Shown in pieces: positions 22,805 to 37,800 of a stretch of DNA of 64,000 nt. Numbering within the stretch: the stretch's first letter is position 1; each line of letters opens with the position of its first letter. Origin of the DNA: Heliocidaris tuberculata (Eukaryota; Echinodermata; Echinoidea; Camarodonta; Echinometridae). The stretch lies in contig CM046832.1 of the NCBI GenBank assembly GCA_025618425.1, positions 23,542,359-23,606,358 of the forward strand, given 5' to 3'. The position numbers and the translations under genes are program-made. The notes under the pieces were generated by a model that worked only from the letters and a program-made list of their open reading frames with translations, had not been told where the DNA came from and did not search any database.

Positions 22805-25800
22805 CTGCAAACATAACAAGGGGGATATTAAAAAAAAAATAAAACAGATGAAAAGTGCAATGCCCTTTTGAGACTGATCAGATAATCCATACCATGAAAA
22901 CAATATGCAGACTGATTAAACATCTAACTTTAAACATAGATGAATAACTGCAGTGCATACTAACACATAATGTTTTATTATCAACTAAGAAACAAATGAG
23001 TTAAATATTTTTAAAAAGGCAAATTCCTTCTTATGTTTTAGGAATAAGCATGTTCCTTTTCAGATGAATATATTCTTTAACTGTAACAATTCATAAATTA
23101 GAACACGGAGGATAACCTCTCAGATATGAACATTAACCTTGATCAAGAAAATTTGACAATCTTAAAGGGACAATTTAGATTTTAAAAGTGAAAACAAATG
23201 AGGTAAAATGGGCAAAATCAAAAACACATTGGAAAGGTTCACTTTCCACTTGTTTGATAAAACTATAGGCAAAAATGGCCAAAATTGTAAAACATTTGTT
23301 TTATGGGGGGAGGGGGAAGGGAGAAATATCAATCTCAGTATTTCTATTTTCGTGCCACTACATTTTCTTAATCTGTCATGACTGGAATTTTGAATTTGTC
23401 ATTACTTTCCCAAATGCCTTGTTTTTAATACTGAGGTTGTGATTGATCATATCAGTATGTCATGCTTTTCCTCTTTGCATATTTGTACTTGTATTTGTTT
23501 GTGCTTACCAAATGATGTTCATTGGACACATTATGAAGGACTGCATCATGTAGTGTGACATAGATCTTGTCTAGGCCAATTAGATCTAAGAAGCCACTCT
23601 TGAACATAAGGGCCCTGATGGGTCCTGCAAATCATCATGAATTAAATATTAATCATAGCAATATAACATTATCATGACTGAAAAAAAATTATATATCATG
23701 TCAATTTGCCAATCATATTTCAGTAACATACTTGATCAAATTAAAGGGAAGGTTGAGTTTAATACTTCATAAATCATATTGCACTAGGCAATTGATGGAT
23801 TGACATTTCCAATGAGATAAACCGATCAGATCCATGTTTCATTTTGACACTTACATGTATGAAGTCACTGCAACACAGAACATCCTCTCTTTTTGAAACC
23901 AAGACCAAGCAAAAAGTCTTTAACTAAAAGAGCTTAAGGTATCGACTAAAGAAGAATTTCGACTAAATAATTTAGTAATAGAAACCATAAATTATTTCAA
24001 AACATAACTAAACATAAAACAGCACATAGAAAATAAAGTAACAGAGCAAGTAACAGAGTAACAGAGCTGAAACAAAATAGTATAAAAATGAAAACCATAG
24101 AAGTACCTAGAAATAGTGGTTTCAATGCTTACCTCTACAATTTGCCATGACAATATCAACTTGCACCTTCTCATAGTCTGCCACGATGACCTTGAGAGTG
24201 CTAAGTCCCATAGCATCCACAAAACTGACAGCTCCGAAGTCTAGGATGATGGTCTTGACTGCATTGGGATCTTCCTCCTGTATGCTATGACTGCTTGATG
24301 TACCTGCTTCTAACAGCTCAGCATTGGTTGCAGTGATGTCATGGTTGTTCCCGTTGTTATGTCCAGGGTGATCCTCTGGCTTCATTTCATGGGACTGCAG
24401 GAATGAGAGCAGACAAGGGCATAAATTAAAACCTGATCACATCGTATCTATCTTGTCTTTCATATGAGATCAAGGAGGACACAATGGCATGTATTCTAAA
24501 CTCCTGTTTAATTCAAACTCCAGTCTAAGTTAAACCAGAGTTTTATTTAAACTGACTTAGACAGCAATTCCAGTCTAAATTTCTGTACAAAATTAAACCA
24601 CACTTATACCACAGTCACATTAAGAAGACCGATGCTAGACCGACAGCAGACCATAGACAAAAATTACATTCCCAACAATGGCCAAGAAATGGTTGGTTTG
24701 GAGTCGGTGTAGGGTTGGTTTGGCAGTGTGACAGTGGTATCAGATTGGACTTCAAGTTAAACTGGAGTTCAGAATGTGATTTTTTAAAACTCTGGTTTAA
24801 AGGGCAGGTTTAGACTGGGTTTAAACCACACTCAGACTGCGGTTTAATTTAAACCGGAGTTCAGAATAGGGACCAATGAATAAATCACAAATAAATAAAT
24901 AAAACATCAAGAAGCAATATCAGGGCAAATTTCTTCATTACATCAAACTGCCAGATACAACTAGTTCATGATGCAATTCCAGTGTTCCTGAGAAACAAAT
25001 TTTAAATGAAAGTGAATTCCCTCCAGTACAAAAAGAAAATAATTGATAAATTTGTCAAAGTTATGAAGTACCATAAAGTAACTTGAGCACCTATACTGCC
25101 AGGAACTGTCTTTCCTAACCCAAAACCGCCCTCACATTTCATACAATGCTATAGGATGGAGGAGGTTTACACAAACTCATAATTTGCATACTAGGGTTTC
25201 CCTAGTATGATTTTGTATTTCAAGCAGTGCGTTTCTCTGTAAATCTGCCTGAAGCCATAATGTATGCAATCTACTGTTTCTTCTTCTGAGTAAAAGGCAA
25301 TAGTGGATTCAATCTGTGGGTGTGTGAAGGGAAGCAAAAGATATGGCACATTTATTGTGCTGCTCTAACCTCTATTGCTATTTCTCCATTCTGAATGTCT
25401 TCCACACTGCTAGTCTTTGTGTACTTGACCTGAGCTTTAGCTAACTCTTTCTCTTTCTTCGCTCTCTCCTGCAGGATCTTTGGTGGGTGGACCCCTGTCA
25501 TAGAATACATGCTCTCTTTGATGTATTCAGCGTTGGCAAAGTAGATAGGAGCGTTCACACGGAAGATCTTGAGACCTGGGAGCTCTTCAGCCTAAATGTT
25601 CAAAAAAGAGGTAACGATAGAAGACATCATCAGAATACTTTATTGGTTCTCAGTTGAAGGAAGGAATTAACTAGAAGGAATCAGGTCAATGTATATTTTC
25701 ACACATGAAGAAGACTTTAGCTGTATACACCCTGCTGTCTATGTAAAAGTCCCTACCAATCTTTCTGTGTTCAATAATAAAGTATTCATTTCAAGTGGTA

Positions 25801-28800
25801 AGGTAAGCTAAGCAATTATATATACGTAAAAATACAGACATGAATTTAAAATTGCACCAAGAGAATGTCTTTTGAGAGCTAGAGAGGCATTAACTCTATG
25901 TACATTAAATGCTAATAGTCCTTATGGCTCTCAGCAAACAAGTACATGTATGCACAGAAACGGGTTGATAAAGATCTTTCTCTTTTGACCATGATTTTGT
26001 ACTTTCCACTATCTGAGTCAATATCAATACAGCATGTCTCACTAACTCTATAAGCCAATATTTTCATGGATTGCAGGGACACAAGACATTTATACTAGGT
26101 TGTTGTTTTCATAATAATAAACAAAGGCAACTTACAATACATGTTCACACATGCACTGCCATTTCCCTTTTCACTGGTTGTGGAATTCTCAACCCTACAA
26201 CGTTTTGCAAAATTCATGAAAACGAAACTGGCTATACAATATTCAAGTCCTGGAAAGGGACTTTGGAGCAAGGAAGGAAGCACCTACCGCTTGGTAGTAG
26301 CTGAGGTCACGATAGATGTCCGTGTCTGGGATGTGACCCATGATGCCACATTTAGGTCTCTGGGTACGCAGAATGACAGAGAAGATGGCTACTGCTACAC
26401 CAACGCCTAGCCCGATATCAACCCCTAGGAGAATGACTGCAAGGCAGGTCACTAGCCATAACATCTGTACATGAAACAATTGAAGTGAATAGCATATTTG
26501 AATAAAATAATACATTGAGTACATGCACATCTGCAATCCAGAGACTCAACTGCTGATATATAACACAAATCATATTCATGGAAAACAAAGACAAAGGTCT
26601 GGGAACATTACTTTGCTATGCTGCATCACAGGATTATAGATTACACATGTCTTTTTTCATATTAAATCTGTAAATTGTAATTCACCATGATGGGTAGTTA
26701 ATCATTAGGAAAGAGTTGTTAATCATTAACGGTCTCTCAGTCCTCCAATATTTGGGTGAGATCTTGGCCTTCTTGCATAAAAAGTTGCTATTAAACGCAA
26801 CTCAAAAAATTAAATGCAACTCGATTTTCAACCAATCAGGATCGCGTATTTGGGACTTGTGTTTAAATTTTTGAGTTGCGTTTAATCGCAACTTTTTATG
26901 CAAGAGGGCCCTGCTTTATTAAAACAGTCTGTTGAGCACTGTTACATTGCGATAATACTACATGTATATGATTTCAGTGGTCTCAAAATAAAATCCACTC
27001 ATATATCTAGGATGGATACTGGTAATTATGTCAAGTCCATCTCTGCAATGGTTCTTGAGTTATAGAAATGATAATAGGATAGATACAAAAGTATTTATAA
27101 GCAGGGGCACACATATATGTATACATTGCAAACAATACTGTCAAAGGAAAAGAGGAAACATGCACAATTACTTACACTATCCATCTTTGAGAACTGCCAT
27201 AAATCTCTGATGTCTTTAAACTGTCTAAACATACCCCTTAGAGCAACAACCACAATGGCTGCCAGACAACCCTGCCAGACAAAGCGAACAATCGGTCATA
27301 AATGGAATCAGGTTAAGTCAAGAATGTCACACATGTGAGCCAATGCTCAGAGAGTTACTATAAATCATGATTTTTCATTGTGTAAGATTACATTGAGATA
27401 CAGTTGATGGAACGGATCATGCACTGATGTGTCCAGTGTCCTACGCTACACATGTTTAGTTATAATACGACTTTTAGAAAGTCAGAAAAATATTTCATAC
27501 TAAAAAATTGGCCGTTAATCAGATCACTATGGGACAGTTATACAATATGCTATAGCATAATGGATTCCTTTTCTTCTTTTATTCTTCTTAGCTTCACCCA
27601 GAATAGTTTTACTAGATCGAGGGGACAAAACAGGTGTGTTGTGTCATTACCATTATTCTAAAAGCTAGAAATGTGTTCTTACCACAGGGAGAGACTGAAA
27701 GAATTGGGTGAGTAGAAATAACACCAGTAGAATAGGGATGGTTGAAACTATTCCAGCAATCTGTCAAGATAATAAGAATTTAATAAAACAATACATTATT
27801 TACATATGAAGACTGCTTTCCTTAGGTATTTCCGAAAAGTGTGAATCTGAAAATTGCCTACAGTATTGAGAGAAAAGCTCTCATTATAAATTTGCCTTTT
27901 TCTGAGTTTGATTTGTGCAATATACGTAATTGCATCAAAACAAACTCGCGCAAAATTATATTCTTATTCAAGAAGTTGATGAAGAATGTATTGGCTATTC
28001 TTTTACATAAACATAAAAAAATTAATTATGGTACACAACCCCTTAACCTTTTATAAACAAATATTCTATCATTAAAATGTAGTAGTAAATCACAATTCTA
28101 CTGATTAAATGTACTTATTAAAAAAGTGAGTTCCTGAAATGCCTCATTTGTTTTGATTATTACTCTGCAATTCTAATTTTTCCTTCAGAATCATTGGCAG
28201 ATGCTATCTATTCATACATATGTATATTTTAAGGATAATTTCACTGGATTCTGAAAGAAATTAATTTCTTCTTGTTACTGGAACTTTTATTATTGTCTTT
28301 AACGTTTAGATTAAAGATTATCATTATCGTTTAGACTATAACAATGGAGGGGTATGAGTACCTGAGTTTTGCCTCCACCTAGATCCTGCAGGAGGGACCT
28401 GGAGAGGGAGCCAGAGCATGGGTAACACAGGAAAAAGGAAGAGAGTACATTGCTGGATCCATAACCAAGCAACTCCTGGAGCAGCAAGGAAAGTAATTAT
28501 CATGGGTTACTACGGTTTTCATTTGTTACAGAAATTTGTGAAAAATATATTCAGATCAGTCTCTTGCATGCAATGGTTAAATAAAAACATTTTGAATTCA
28601 CTGTTGGGCAATTCTGTAAGGCAAAGGTCTTTTATCCTGTTATTTCATCCGATAATGAACATTTATAATCATTCACTAATGAATCATTTTTGGTACCACT
28701 ACAATTAGTAAATGCTCATATCAAGAGGTTTTTCATTTTTGATGAAATATAAGGATAACAGACATATAAGGGACACATTTCACAGAACTGGCCTGTTCCA

Positions 28801-31800
28801 ACTCTGAATAAAACACAATAACCTATTAGATAGATCATCCCCAAAAGCTTGTACATGTCAAAAAGGGTACAAACATAAATAAAGTGATGTTCAATTTGCC
28901 AATCTTGTGGGTTGTTATCAACACAAATTAATTGTGGGGACAATTATATATCTCTTTATTAAAGCCAACCGCACACTAAATGATCTGATTGTGATCTGGT
29001 TTGTTAAGACATTACAGTATTACATTGTAATGGAGAACAACAAAGATACTGACAATGATTCTTGGTTGTTGTTGTTGTTGTTTTTTTTTTGCTTCACAAG
29101 GAGTGGAATTACCTGGTTTGAAGACACTTCATATTTGTTGCGCTTTGCAAATATGACTGACAGGGAGACAGACACTGAAAAGGCCACAATAGCGATGACA
29201 AAAGCATCACTGATGATTATTCTTGTATGTGTGAATGGAGGCATGATTGGAGCTGGTAATGACCTGAATAATAGCAAATACAATCAATAATGACATTAAT
29301 TTATCAATCTCAATTACCCAAAATTTATAACCATCACATTACTTTCAAAATACAAAAACTGAAATAACACTGTAACCTGGTATGGATAAAATTTCATTTT
29401 CAAAATGATTTTAAAATTTTATTTTGGTTATAAATGAGTTTTACAAGGCAGAAGCTTCTAAAATGATGAAGGGCTCTTTGAGTATCACACAATGCATCAT
29501 GAGAATGATTTCACAAAATGCTAGCTATAAATTCTACACTTTTGCTCTCATTATTTAGGTAAAATATTGTATGCACGAACTGTATAGAGAATTGGAAAAC
29601 ATAATATTTGGTTCAGGTATGTCTTTATCATAAAGGCATCTTCAAACAGTTAAAAACTATTCAAACAATTAATCAAAGTCATTCTCTACAGTACTCTACA
29701 GTACTCATCTCTGGACTAATATTTCAGTGTTTATATTCAAGTCTTTTTAGCATGATATGCAAGCTTATATACGTTGCAAGAGGCTTCTAGCACAAAGATC
29801 TATAAAATGTTTATAAAATGTTTTCAAATCTTTTTAGATATATCCTTTTTATACAATAAGCTTCAAGCTACATATATGTATATGACAGCTTTCAGTCTTG
29901 CAAAAACATGAATACAAACAAGTGAATGAGTAAATTACGTAATGCGTAATAAATGTCCCCGCCGGAAGTGCAGATCTGTGGAAATTAACTAGCCTGAAAC
30001 TTAAAACTTTAGTGAATAAAATAATAATGTTACTGCATGCAAAAGAAGAGAATACCAACAATGCATGTATACAACTGAAATATAAAACATGAAAACATTA
30101 TGAACCTTCAGCATTTTGAATAAATTTGCATAAATTTGCATGAATAATGAATTTCAAAATTCTGTGTAGAAGTTTGGAAGCCCCCACCCAGCCCTACCAG
30201 ATAAAACAATCGGAATCAAAATCCGATGTGAAATAGAGGAGAAGTAGCATTTTTTGTCAATTTTGAATAAATTTGCATAAATTTGCATAATTAATGAATT
30301 TCTAAATTCTGTGTAGAAGTTTGGAAGCCCCCACCCAGCCCTATCAGATAAAACAATCGGAATCAAAATCCGATGTGAAATAGAGAAGTAGCATTTTTCG
30401 TCAATTTTGAATAAATTTGCATAAATTTGCATAATTAATGAATTTCAAAATTCTGTGTAGAAGTTTGGAAGCCCCCACCCAGCCCTATCAGATAAAACAA
30501 TCGGAATCAAAATCCGATGTGAAATAGAGGAGAAGTAGCATTTTTCGTCAATTTTGAATAAATTTGCATAATTAATGAATTTCAAAATTCTGTGAAGTTT
30601 GGAAGCCCCCACCCAGCCCTATCAGATAAAACAATCGGAATCAAAATCCGATGTGAAATAGAGAAGTAGCATTTTTCGTCAATTTTGAATAAATTTGCAT
30701 AAATTTGCATAATTAATGAATTTCAAAATTCTGTGTAGAAGTTTGGAAGCCCCCACCCAGCCCTATCAGATAAAACAATCGGAATCAAAATCGGCCAAGA
30801 AATGACGGAGAAGTAGCATTTTCTAACATTTGAGCACACACGGACAGACGGACGGACGGACGGACGGACGGACGGACACACACACGCACACACGTACGGA
30901 GCCTATTTCATAGTCCCCTCGCGAACTTCGTTCGGCGGGGAAAATGAAGAGATGTATTGACAATTCAATTAAACATGATTTCTTCCACGATTTAGCAAAG
31001 TCATTTTAATGCACATCTGTCAAATTATTTTTGAGCTAGAGTTATGGAAAACATTAGTGAAAATGCTTCCTATGCCATTTGCCATATTTTGGCTTCTGAA
31101 AATAGGCATTTTTCTTGATTAAACCATTTCAGAGAGAAATGGTGATGATGACATGAATATCATTTTAGAGATCAGCATATGATGCTAACAAGCAAAGCTG
31201 TTTTAGGTACTCACGCAGTAGAAATTTCTCCAACTATAGGCATCCCAAATTTCTCTGAAAAATCTCCTGCAAAAGCAGCAGCGGTTGATGCTATAATCTG
31301 AAAAGAAGAAAAAATATAGAAATTCATATTATCTTGTTGATACAGTCTGAAAATAAAACCTAATTGAGAATGCAATATATATGTATATATATATAGGAAA
31401 TATCAATTATACCAACTTATAACATTTTACAGTCCATGCTTTAATAGACAATGGACAGTATTATGTAGTACTACTGGTGTTTAACAGCAAAATAAATGAA
31501 GTATAGGTAATCATCATATCACAAGTAACTTCAACAAATAAATTTTTTTTTTGTAAGGTTAATAGAACACAGTAATCCAATACACAATGGAAATTTGTTA
31601 TCAAAGGCTGATTATTCACAGAACTTATTCCTACAGCGTCTATTTTTACACAAAGGACCAGAAAGGAAAGTTATATACTTAAAATACCTTAGGTAAGAGC
31701 ATAATAATGCACAACATTTTAAATTTACCATTAATCTTCACAGGTGTGAAAGTAAAAGGTACAGATAATAATTGATAAATGTCATACATACATATATATA

Positions 31801-34800
31801 TATATATATGTAGAAATAAATCATATTGATACTTACTACTGCTAGCTCAATAGGAAGAGGAAACTTGATCTTGTCTTTGAATTTGTCTTGTAATTCTTTC
31901 ACAATCACCAAAAATAAAATTCCCAGTATACTGTTAATCATAGCAGCAACATTAGTTTGGTGAATGTTAAGAAAGAAATCACGATACGTCTGCGAATTAA
32001 AGGAGATAATAAAAGAAACTTGAAGTGGAGACTATAAAGTGGTGATTTCAATATTGTAAGTACATGAGGATTGTGTATTATATCCTTGTGAATGCAAATA
32101 CTTTTCATTAAAAGAAAATCTACATGTATGTATTCATGAAATGTTCTCATTTTGCAAGACTGATAAATACGTTTCCCCGTGGAAAAAAAGATCCCTATCT
32201 CATTTCATTAGTGCGATCAAAAGATACTGGCGAAATTTCATGGTTCTGCAATTGCTATCTTTAGGATGAGAAGAATAATTAACCCCTTCTGTACTGTGGG
32301 CGGAAACATCTGCCAAAGAATTTTGATGTTGTACTATGTGTTTGAAGTAAGAATTCCTTTACCTTCCTGAATCAAATATAGACTTGTGCATTGTGAAGAT
32401 CGATCACATGAGAGAAACTTATGCCTAATTCAACAACAAAATAAAGAGTAGAAATTGAGGATTGAACTCTAAAAAGTTCACGTATAACAATTAAGCGGAA
32501 ACTTGGTGGTACAAAAGGAGTTAAACATTTGGCTTATGAACATGCTTGTGGGGGTACAACTGCTTAAGCATGTGATCAGGAACATTCACTGTTCTGTTGT
32601 CTTCATTATAAATTAAGAATTTTCCCTTTTCCCCCTAAAATTACTCATGTGAAGCACCGACAATAAACAAGATATTCATCTGCACTCTATCTCATTGGAA
32701 TACCACACAGCTCAGCAACAATATAGTAACAGTTGGCTGATGAGAATGTTAGCAGGTACAACTGCTCGAACATGTGATAAGGAACCTTCACGTTGTTAAA
32801 GGTATCTTATTAAAGCTCATAGACAGTCTCGGTAGCAAAAATCATACTGGCAAGAAACTTATCTAACATAGTCACATACTATTCTCCTTTTATCATAAGG
32901 CACATGTACGAGATTATTTAACATTCTATTCATGATTTCGAACAAATTTTAAGGTAAATATCTGTAAGAAATGCTTGGTAACGGCTTTTCACTGCCTCAC
33001 GCTGAGACCATATCCACCCGAAGGTTCCCCACACAATAAACCCAGCGCTTTGCACTATGTGTAGCGTATTCTATAACACACAGCAATCCTCGTGTGAGTA
33101 ATGTGTGTGGCCGTTCCCTCTTTTTTGGGCCAGGGATTTTTATTCTTTTCACCTCTAATTCAATAAATATTTCACTTGAAGAGGAAAAAACTTCACAGCA
33201 TCTTAGTTATGTTATGTTAGTACCCTGCTATTTATCAAGTAAAATCAAAGAAATCTCACGAAAAGTTTTTGAGGGCTTCCCAAAACTATCTAATACCTTT
33301 AAGCTAATGCTTTTCTAACACACTGACTACAGATATGTGTGGCACTGGCCTAGGTGTAAAAAAAAAAGAAGACACTTTTGATCATTAATAACTCAAAAGT
33401 TATTACTAGTATCGGCCTGAGGTTTTCACAATGTAAAATTGAAGTATGTCATATTTATTTGGAGTAAGTTTTGTGAAATTCCCTTCATTAATATTTTTTT
33501 TTAAATGCTCTGAATATATAATTAGATTTTCACTTTTTGAAAAATTGAGACCACAAAATCTGTGTGTGTCTGTAATTCACAACAATTGCCATTGTGCATT
33601 GCAGCTGAAATTCCAGAGCACCTATTTTAACCAAGGGTCATGAATCATTAATGAGACTGGAAAGCAAAAGTTTGGCAGAAATGACAGGTGAGAGGCACAA
33701 TGGCAATTGTTGTTTTCTGAATTAAATACTGACACACATTTTGTAGTCTCAGTTTTTTTCAAAAAGTGAAAATCTAAATAAATATTCAGAGCATTGTTTT
33801 AAGAATATTAATAGGAAATTTCACAAAACTTCAATTTTCCATTTTTAAAAACTTAGCCTGATACATGTAGGTGTTATAACTTTTGAGTTATTAACGATCA
33901 AAAGTTTCAAATGTCTTTTTTTGACACAGTATTTATCTTTATTTTCTTGAACATGAACCTCACAGCTAATCTCTTTAGGATAAGAATAAAACCTGAACAG
34001 TTGACTGATGAAGTGCAACTGCTTGAGCAAGTGATAGAGAACCTTCATGTTTTTAAGGATACTTCTTCTTTAGACTAGGTTACTTCTAGATTTTTCGCGT
34101 AAAATACTGTAGGTTAGGGACACTGTAGAAAAATGATAAAATACTGTAAAAAAATTTGGTAAATGTTCTGTCATTTATAAAATAAAATATATATCATTAG
34201 ATTGTGGATACTGTTTGATGATTCTTAAGATATATTCATATGACTTAAAACTTAACACTTGTGAATTATAACTTTAAAATGCTGACATCCATAAGATATC
34301 AAATATTTTAAGAATTAGCCATGACACAGGCTTTTCATTGTTTGGCCAAGAATATCTTGTCAGAATTCAACAATATTATTTCTACGAGGTTTCTTCAAAA
34401 TTGGGGAATAATGCAAACCTACTCTTTGGTCCCTCCAACAATACCAGTACTGAGTCAACATATCATTATGAGTCAGCAGAATGAAACTGGAAGACATGTG
34501 CAGACTAATATTTTGAATAGAGGCAAACATCCCACAGAGTCGAAATGGGAAAAGGCTTTACAGGAATCAAGGAATCTATGTCACACTTACTTTGGGAAGA
34601 GAAAATACCCCAGAGTATCTGGGAACAGGCACCCCAAAGAGTTTATTGAACTGGCTGGTGAAGACATGGAAAGCAGCACCTGTTGTAAAGCCTCTCACAA
34701 GAGGGTCGGCCAGATAACACGTAACAAAACCTAGTCTCATTATACTCATTGCAACCTGCATAAAGAGATAGATGCAGATGGATACATGATGTTGATGCAT

Positions 34801-37800
34801 AGTCCTACAAATCACACACAGACATGTTGTAGTCAATTGGTGGCGACAATACAGGTACCTTGCAGGAGTACTCTAGGGTCAGTTTATTTAATGTATTAAG
34901 TTGAAGTATCCACTTCTTACATGGGTCAGGTATATCATTTACATCATTTACTAGTAAATATTAACAAACCTAACACCTGGGGCCTGTAACATAACGAGAT
35001 ACAATCACTCTTATGATTGATATCAGTCGCAAGTCTATGGCAAACCATGTACTGAAGAGTTACAATTGATCATAAGATTGATTGTATCTCTTTATGTTAC
35101 GGGCCCCAGATCTATCTTGGTAACTCCCTTCTTTGATGCATAAATCACAAAGACTATAAAATAGAAAAGGGGCAAATATTATGAATCCATGCAAAGGTTA
35201 TAATACAAACATACCTCCACAAAATAAGACCTAGGTTTCTTTACCTCTCTCTACCTCTATCTGTTTCTAAAATGAGGCTTTTTCTGGCAAAACATTCCTG
35301 TATCTATTTCCGTCTGTTTATGTGACCTTAAATAGCTAAAAATGTCTCTTTTTCCTAATAGCCCACTCTACATCTTTCTCTCCCTTTCTGTCTCTCCTTT
35401 TCCCCTGTTTTTTGACATTCTATTTTTTCCTCTCCTTGCTAACATTCTCTGTCTTACTCTCCTTTTACCCCTCTTTTTTCTCTCCTTTTTCCCCTTTTTT
35501 TCTCTCTCCTTTTTCCCCTATTTTCTTCTCTCCCTTTCCCCCTCTTTTTTCTCCCCTTTCTCCCCTCTTTTTATCTCTCCTTTCTGAAATTCTCTGTTTC
35601 CTCTCCTTTCTGACATTCTGTTTCCTCTCTTTTCTGACATTCTCTTTTCTTTTCTTCCCTCCTTTCTAACATTCTCTCCTTTTCTCTCTTTTTATATTCT
35701 CTTTTTTTTTTTTCACTCTCCTTTCTGAAGTTCCCTTAATCCCACTCTCCCAGGGATGCCATGGCTGCTACATACCTGGATGACCCCAACCATCATAGCA
35801 AGCAGGGCACCAATCTCTGCCCTCAGCCTGGCTTCTTCTCCTGGAGCAAATATGGCAGTACTACCTCCTCCTCCTCCTCCTCCTCCCGTAGGGGCATACC
35901 CCTCATAACTGGAGTTCATGTCTCCTCCAGGGGATACGGTTGCCGTGGTAACAGCCTGGCTTCTTTCTTGCCGAATGACCTCCATGACCTTGTCTATTGC
36001 CTGACCTGACATGATGCTCACTACGGCAAATGTACCTGGTAAATGAATGTAACAAAATGTAAGGGGAAAACAATGGGATCATGAATTATAAACTTCAATG
36101 TAAGTAAAATGTGTTTCTTCAAGCATATTTTAATAGGAGCTTGTTACCAAGTTTGGAGTTCTCTTCTTTTCTTAATTGAATAAGTGTCTGTTTTCCAATA
36201 TGATGTTAAGAAAACAAACAGAATAGCTTATAATCAAGACTGCATATCAATGTTGTGTTTTAACCTTGACAGAAAAAAAAGGTAACAGAAAAGCAATAAA
36301 AATAGAAAGTACAAAGGTTTTACAGAGAGAAGCAGGATCACATCTAACCACAAAGTCAATTTTAGTTTGCTTAAAAGGGGTTAAAACAAAATGAGAGAAG
36401 CAAGATCAACTGTTCTTATTATGCAATTGAAGACTCAATGATAAATACATCAACATTAATGTGTGAAGAAAATATCGTTCTCTATTTCAATACTTGAAAA
36501 ATTGAATAGATTTTCCCATACCATTTCAAAAGCAGATTTATTCCAAGTTCAATCACTGAAAAATAAAGTACACTTTTAACATCAATATTTACCTTTAATT
36601 ATTGCATGATATCAAAATATGTATTTTGCAATCTTCTTTTCAAAGAAGAATTATCATATGACATATCAAGCAGAAGCAATGAGCAATTTGACAAAACTAT
36701 CACTGAAACATGTATTGCAAACATTTATGATCTACCTAGAACAGAACATAAAAAAACAATACTGATTTGAAATGAACAATTTCACATACTGAGTAAGTAA
36801 GGTTCTGAAAAAAAATTGATGGAAGGGGAATTGATTTTAGTTCTCAAAAGACAAGTGTTATCAATATCTAGATCTCAAGACAATGCACTTAAAAACATGT
36901 CAGATAAATATTGGCACCAACATTCTCAGACTTACCTATACTAAGTTGTCTACTTGTGCCAAATACTGCATAAACTAGGGCAGGAAAGAAGGATGTATAG
37001 AGCCCATATATAGGGCTCACATCTGCTAAAATAGCATGTGCCATACCTGAAAAAATAACAAACGCAGGAGAGTATGAAAGGTGTTCAAATTAAAAGCATA
37101 GAGTTATTAATGTTATTATTGGGAGGGGGGGGGGGGGGGGCTTAGTTTGTAAAAGAATAGAGGGGATAAACTGAATACAGTAACATTTCCTAAGAGGAAA
37201 TACACATGTAACTCCTGTACTTTAATATCTCTCTACACTGGTTACCTGTTCAATATCGAATCATCTTGAAGTTGCTCTTACTATTGTCTTTCATTCATTG
37301 CATGGAACTGCTCCTCATTACAACTGTAGCTTAATAACTCCATACAATCCTTTAAGGAGCCTTACATATACATGTAGGTCTTCAAACTCATCTCTACTTG
37401 CCATATACCACAAACTCATAATTCTTGGGGGGATCGATCATTTCTATATGCTGGTCCATTCCTATATGGAATAAACTCCCCCAAGACATTCGTAATCTAT
37501 CCTCTCTCAGTAACTTTAAGACCTCACTCAAAACCTGGTTATTTAGACAAGCCTTTTTGTAAATGTTTCATTCATCCTTTTTCTCATATATTTCTTTATA
37601 CTTTCTATCTTCCTTTCACTGCGCCATGAGCATCTACCCATGATGGATACCAGTGCATTACAAGTGTTCATATTATTAGGTGGTCTGTCGGAATCGACAG
37701 ATCACCTCTTAATTTCGTACGAATTTTCTTTATTATTATTTATTTATTTATTCTTTATTTTTATTTTTCTCCCCATTTCTTGTGACCGTGACTTCTCAAA

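Noticed and set aside
30113..30825. Possible CRISPR-like array (regular repeats)
   Set aside because: The whole ~145-bp unit repeats, without unique spacers between short repeats, and the context is a eukaryotic intron. It is a tandem repeat.
34321..34734. 137-codon plus-strand open frame
   Set aside because: It runs antisense over SLC26 exon 4 and is a shadow of its codon structure; composition is not protein-like.
35342..35669. Long plus-strand frames rich in Phe, Ser and Pro
   Set aside because: They come from the homopyrimidine tract in SLC26 intron 3; no splice or start evidence.
35761..36009. Plus-strand open frame antisense to SLC26 exon 3
   Set aside because: Shadow of the exon, including a poly-Ser run opposite the glycine codons.
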